Translations under genes and position numbers: made by a program | Shown: positions 59,700-64,000 of the stretch, piece after piece | Layout: each line of letters begins with the position of its first letter | Position numbering within the stretch: position 1 is the stretch's first letter | NCBI GenBank assembly: GCA_035048485.1 | Contig: CM068592.1 | Location: forward strand, 39,828,545-39,892,544 | Direction: 5' to 3' | Length of the DNA: 64,000 bases | Origin: Pteria penguin | Taxonomy: Eukaryota; Mollusca; Bivalvia; Pterioida; Pteriidae | Notes under the pieces: model-generated | Database searches by the model: none | The model's input: the letters and a program-made list of their open reading frames with translations, nothing else | Told to the model about the DNA's origin: nothing

Positions 59700-62600
59700 T
59701 GTCCATCTCTTTGTGAGTAGAGACAGTATGATAAGAGTAGAGTGCGGGGTAAGATGTGGGGATCACCGTATTATTGTAATGTAGAGACAGACAGTATGAT
59801 AAGAGTAGAGAGCGGGGTAAGATGTGGGGATCACCGTATTATTGTAATGTAGATACAGTATGATAAGAGTAGAGAGGGGGGTAAGATGTGGGGATCACCG
59901 TATAATTGTAATGTAGAGACAGTATGGTAAGAGTAGAGTGCGGGGTAAGATGTGGGTACCACCGTATTATTGTAATGTAGAGACAGACAGTATGATAAGA
60001 GTAGAGAGCGGGGTAAGATGTGGGGTTCACCGCATTATTGTAATGTAGGGACAGTATGATAAGAGTAGAGTGCGGGGTAACATGTGGGGACCACCGTATT
60101 ATTATAATGTAGAGACAGTATGATAAGAGTAGAGAGCGGGGTAAGATGTGGGGATCACTGCATTATTGTAATGTAGAGACAGTATTATAAGAGTAGAGTG
60201 CGGGGTAAGATGTGGGGATCACCGTATTATTGTAATGTAGAGACAGACAGTATGATAATAGTAGAGAGCGGGGTAAGATGTGGGGATCACCATGTTATTG
60301 TAATGTAGAGACAGTATGATAAGAGTAGAGTGCGGGGTAAGATGTGGGGATCACCGCATTATTGTAATGTAGAGACAGTATGATAAGAGTAGAGTGCGGG
60401 GTAAGATGTGGGGACCACCGTATTATTATAATGTAGAGACTGTATGATAAGAGAAGAGAGCGGGATAAGATGTGGGGATCACCGCATTATTGTAATGTAG
60501 ATACAGTATGATAAGAGTAGAGAGGGGGTAAGATGTGGGGATCACCGTATAATTGTAATGTAGAGACAGTATGCTAAGAGTAGAGTGCGGGGTTAGATGT
60601 GGGTACCACCGTATTATTGTAATGTAGAGACAGACAGTATGATAAGAGTAGAGAGCGGGGTAAGATGTGGGGTTCACCGCATTATTGTAATGTAGGGACA
60701 GTATGATAAGAGTAGAGTGCGGGGTAACATGAGGGGACCACCGTATTATTATAATGTAGAGACAGTATGATAAGAGTAGAGAGCGGGGTAAGATGTGGGG
60801 ATCACTGCATTATTGTAATGTAGAGACAGTATTATAAGAGTAGAGTGTGGGGTAAGATGTGGAGATCACCGTATAATTGTAATGTAGAGACAGTATGATA
60901 AGAGTAGAGAGCGGGGTAAGATGTGGGGACCACCGTATTATTGTAATGTAGAGACAGACAGTATGATAAGAGTAGAGAGCGGGGCAAGATGTGGGGTTCA
61001 CCGCATTATTGTAATGTAGGGACAGTATGATAAGAGTAGAGAGCGGGGTAAGATGTGGGGACCACCGTATTATTATTATGTAGAGACAGTATGATAAGAG
61101 TAGAGAGCGGGGTAAGATGTGGGGATCACCGCATTATTGTAATGTAGAGACAGTATGATAAGAGTAGAGAGCGGGGTAAGATGTGGGGACCACCGTATTA
61201 TTATAATGTAGAGACAGTATGATAAGAGTAGAGAACGGGGTAAGATGTGGGGATCACTACATTATTGTAATGTAGAGACAGTATTATAAGAGTAGAGTGT
61301 GGGGTAAGATGTGGAGATCACCGTATAATTGTAATGTAGAGACAGTATGATAAGAGTAGAGAGCGGGGTAAGATGTGGGGACCACCGTATTATTGTAATG
61401 TAGAGACAGACAGTATGATAAGAGTAGAGAGCGGGGCAAGATGTGGGGTTTACCGCATTATTGTAATGTAGGGACAGTATGATAAGAGTAGAGAGCGGGG
61501 TAAGATGTGGGGACCACCGTATTATTATAATGTAGAGACAGTATGATAAGAGTAGAGAGCGGGGTAAGATGTGGGGATCACCGCATTATTGTAATGTAGA
61601 GACGGTATTATAAGAGTAGAGTTTGGGGTAAGATGTGGGGATCGCCGTGTTATTGTAATGTAGAGACAGTATGATAAGAGTAGAGAGTGGGGTAAGATGT
61701 GGAGATCACCGTATTATTGTAATGTAGAGACAGTATGATAAGAGTAGAGAGCGAGGTAAGATGTGGGGTCACCGCATAATCGTAATGTAGAGACAGTATG
61801 ATAAGAGTAGAGTGCGGGGTAAGATGTGGGGATCACCGTATTATTGTAATGTAGAGACAGTGTGATAAGAGTAGAGTGCGGGGTAAGATGTGGGGATCGC
61901 CGTGTTATTGTAATGTAGAGACAGTATCATAAGAGTAGAGTGCGGGGTAAGATGTGGGGATCGCCGTGTTATTGTAATGTAGAGACAGACAGTATGATAA
62001 GAGTAGAGAGCAGGGTAAGATGTGAGGATCACCGTATTATTGTATTGTAGAGATAGACAGTATCAGAAGAGTAGAGTGCGGGGTAAGATGTGGGGATCAC
62101 CGTATTATTGTAATGTAGAGACAGTATGATAAGAGTAGAGTGCGGGGTAAGATGTGGGGATCAACACATTATTGTAATGTAGAGACAGACAGTATTAGAA
62201 GAGTAGAGTGCGGGGTAAGATGTGGGGATCACCGTATTATTGTAGAGGCAGTATGATAAGAGTACAGAGCGGGGTAAGATGTGGGGATCACTGTATTATT
62301 GTAATGTAGAGACAGTATGATAAGAGTACAGTGCGGGGTAAGATGTGGGGATCACTATTATTGTAATGAAGAGACAGACAGTATGATAAGAGTAGAGTGC
62401 GGGGTAAGATGTGGGGATCACCGTATTATTGTAATGTAGAGACAGTATGATAAGAGTAGAGAGCGGGGTAAGATGTGGGGATCACCGTGTTATTGTAATG
62501 TAGAGACAGTATGATAAAAGTACAGTGCGGGGTAAGATGTGGGGATCATTGTATTATTGTAATGTAGAGACAGTATGATAAGCGTAGAGAGCGGGGTAAG

Positions 62601-63795
62601 ATGTGGGATGACCGTATTATTGTAATGTAGAGATAGTATGACAAGAGTAGAGTACGGGGTAAGATGTGGGGATCACCGTGTTATTGTAATGTAGAGACAG
62701 TATGATAAGAGTAGAGTGCGGGATAAGATGTGGGGATCACCGTATTATTGTAATGTAGAGACAGTATGATAAGAGTAGAGTGCGGGGTAAGATGTGGGGA
62801 TCACCGTATTATTGTAATGTAGAGACAGTATGATAAGAGTAGAGAGTGGGATAAGATGTGGGGATCACCGTATTATTGTAACGTAGGGACAGTATGATAA
62901 GAGTAGAGAGCGGGGTAAGATGTGGGGATCACCGTATTATTGTAATGTAGAGATAGTATGATAAGAGTAGAGTGCGGGGCAAGATGTGGGGATCACCGTA
63001 TTATTGTAATGTAGAGACAGTATGATAAGAGTAGAGAGCCGGGTAAGATGTGGGGATCACCATGTTATTGTAATGTAAAGACAGACAGTATGATAAGAGT
63101 AGAGTGCGGGGTAAGATGTGGGAATCACCGTATTATTGTAATGTAGAGAAAGTATGATAAGAGTAGAAAGTGGGGTAAGATGTGGGGATCACCGTGTTAT
63201 TGTAATGTAGAGACAGACAGTATGATAAGAGTAGAGAGCGGGGCAAGATGTGGGGATCACCGTATTATTGTAATGTAGGGACAGTATGATAAGAGTACAG
63301 TGCGGGGTAAGATGTTGGAATCACCGTATTATTGTAATGTAGAGACAGTATGGTAAGAGTAGGGAGCGGGGCAAGATGTGGGGATCACCGTATTATTGTA
63401 ATGTAGAGACAGTATGATAAGAGTAGAGAGCCGGGTAAGATGTGGGGATCACCATGTTATTGTAATGTAAAGACAGACAGTATGATAAGAGTAGAGTGCG
63501 GGGTAAGATGTGGGAATCACCGTATTATTGTAATGTAGAGAAAGTATGATAAGAGTAGAAAGTGGGGTAAGATGTGGGGATCACCGTGTTATTGTAATGT
63601 AGAGACAGTATGATAAGAGTAGAAAGTGGGGTAAGATGTGGGGATCACTGTGTTATTGTAATGTAGAGACAGTATGATAAGAGTACAGTGCGGGGTAAGA
63701 TGTGGGGATCACCGTATTATTGTAAAGTAGAGACAGACAGTATGATGAGCGTAGAGAGCGGGGTTATAAGTGGGGATCACCGCATTATTTTAATG
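59700..63795. repeat. 64-bp minisatellite, about 63 units (some 68 bp)
   Basis: The unit contains GGGGTAAGATGTGGGGATCA and TATTGTAATGTAGAGACAGT. A 4-base ACAG duplication distinguishes 68-bp units. Several multi-unit blocks recur (for example the ACCACCGTATTATTATAATG variant). Every unit includes GG/GTAAGA, a good match to a 5' splice site. The minus frames here are by-products. Confidence 0.98.
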
Positions 63796-64000
63796 CGATT
63801 TCTATTTTCGATTGCTTAATTTTTGCGAGTTTTGAGAGAACGTTCATTCACGAAAATAAAAACTTCTGCCTTCAAATCTGTGTTGTGTATAACATGATAT
63901 TTCAGGACTTAATCGAACGAATATAAAGCATAGTTCTCGATATAGAATTTGTTACATTTGCTTGTCGCCAATACAGGGCATTTTATGGTTGTTATACATA
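63796..64000. other. Right flank, unassigned
   Basis: AT-rich DNA after the 64-bp array. The string CTTAATTTTTGCGA is inverted relative to TCGCAAAAATTAAG at about 59489, left of the array. No gene is seen. Confidence 0.5.

Overview
The window looks like nuclear DNA from a lophotrochozoan animal, most likely a mollusc. The evidence is AT-rich spliced sequence with GT-AG introns, several copies of a tRNA-derived SINE whose tail carries repeated ATCA motifs (a molluscan style), MITE-like palindromes and a very high minisatellite load. The species cannot be named from sequence alone. No rRNA gene, true tRNA, CRISPR array or bacterial operon is visible.

One large plus-strand gene runs from 10019 to 39662, or to 42794 with an alternative last exon. 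I rebuilt it exon by exon from homology motifs and splice phases. The 18 exons chain without any phase conflict into 4527 coding bases (1508 residues), or 1478 residues with the second last exon. Domain order: signal peptide; short pro-region ending in a furin-type RIRR; low-complexity linker; CAP/SCP domain (exons 3-7); 13-residue linker exon; MAM domain 1 (exons 9-12); a 558-codon Thr/Glu/Pro mucin-like exon built of 13-residue repeats; MAM domain 2 (exons 14-17); a second mucin-like Thr-rich segment; and a C-terminal hydrophobic tail suggesting GPI anchoring. The last exon exists twice (38839 and 42061), with a decayed third trace near 41250. The MAM and Thr-rich modules are bounded by phase-1 introns, as expected of modules spread by exon shuffling.

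Most other DNA is tandem repeat: a 59-bp array (1-8755), 51-bp and 13-bp arrays before exon 3, 52-bp after exon 5, about 59-bp after exon 10, 29-bp before exon 12, 37-bp in intron 13, 52-bp after exon 14, 56-bp in intron 17, then 27-, 41-, 21-, 23-, about 22/69-, 29-, 34- and 64-bp arrays downstream. The most unusual observation is that the arrays after exons 5, 10 and 14 (and, weakly, 9) begin at the exon-intron junction, and their unit contains the last coding bases of the exon plus its 5' splice site. They are therefore tandem amplifications of an exon end with its donor.

Downstream of 43260 I find no convincing gene: only arrays, SINEs, inverted-repeat elements, microsatellites and unassigned AT-rich DNA.
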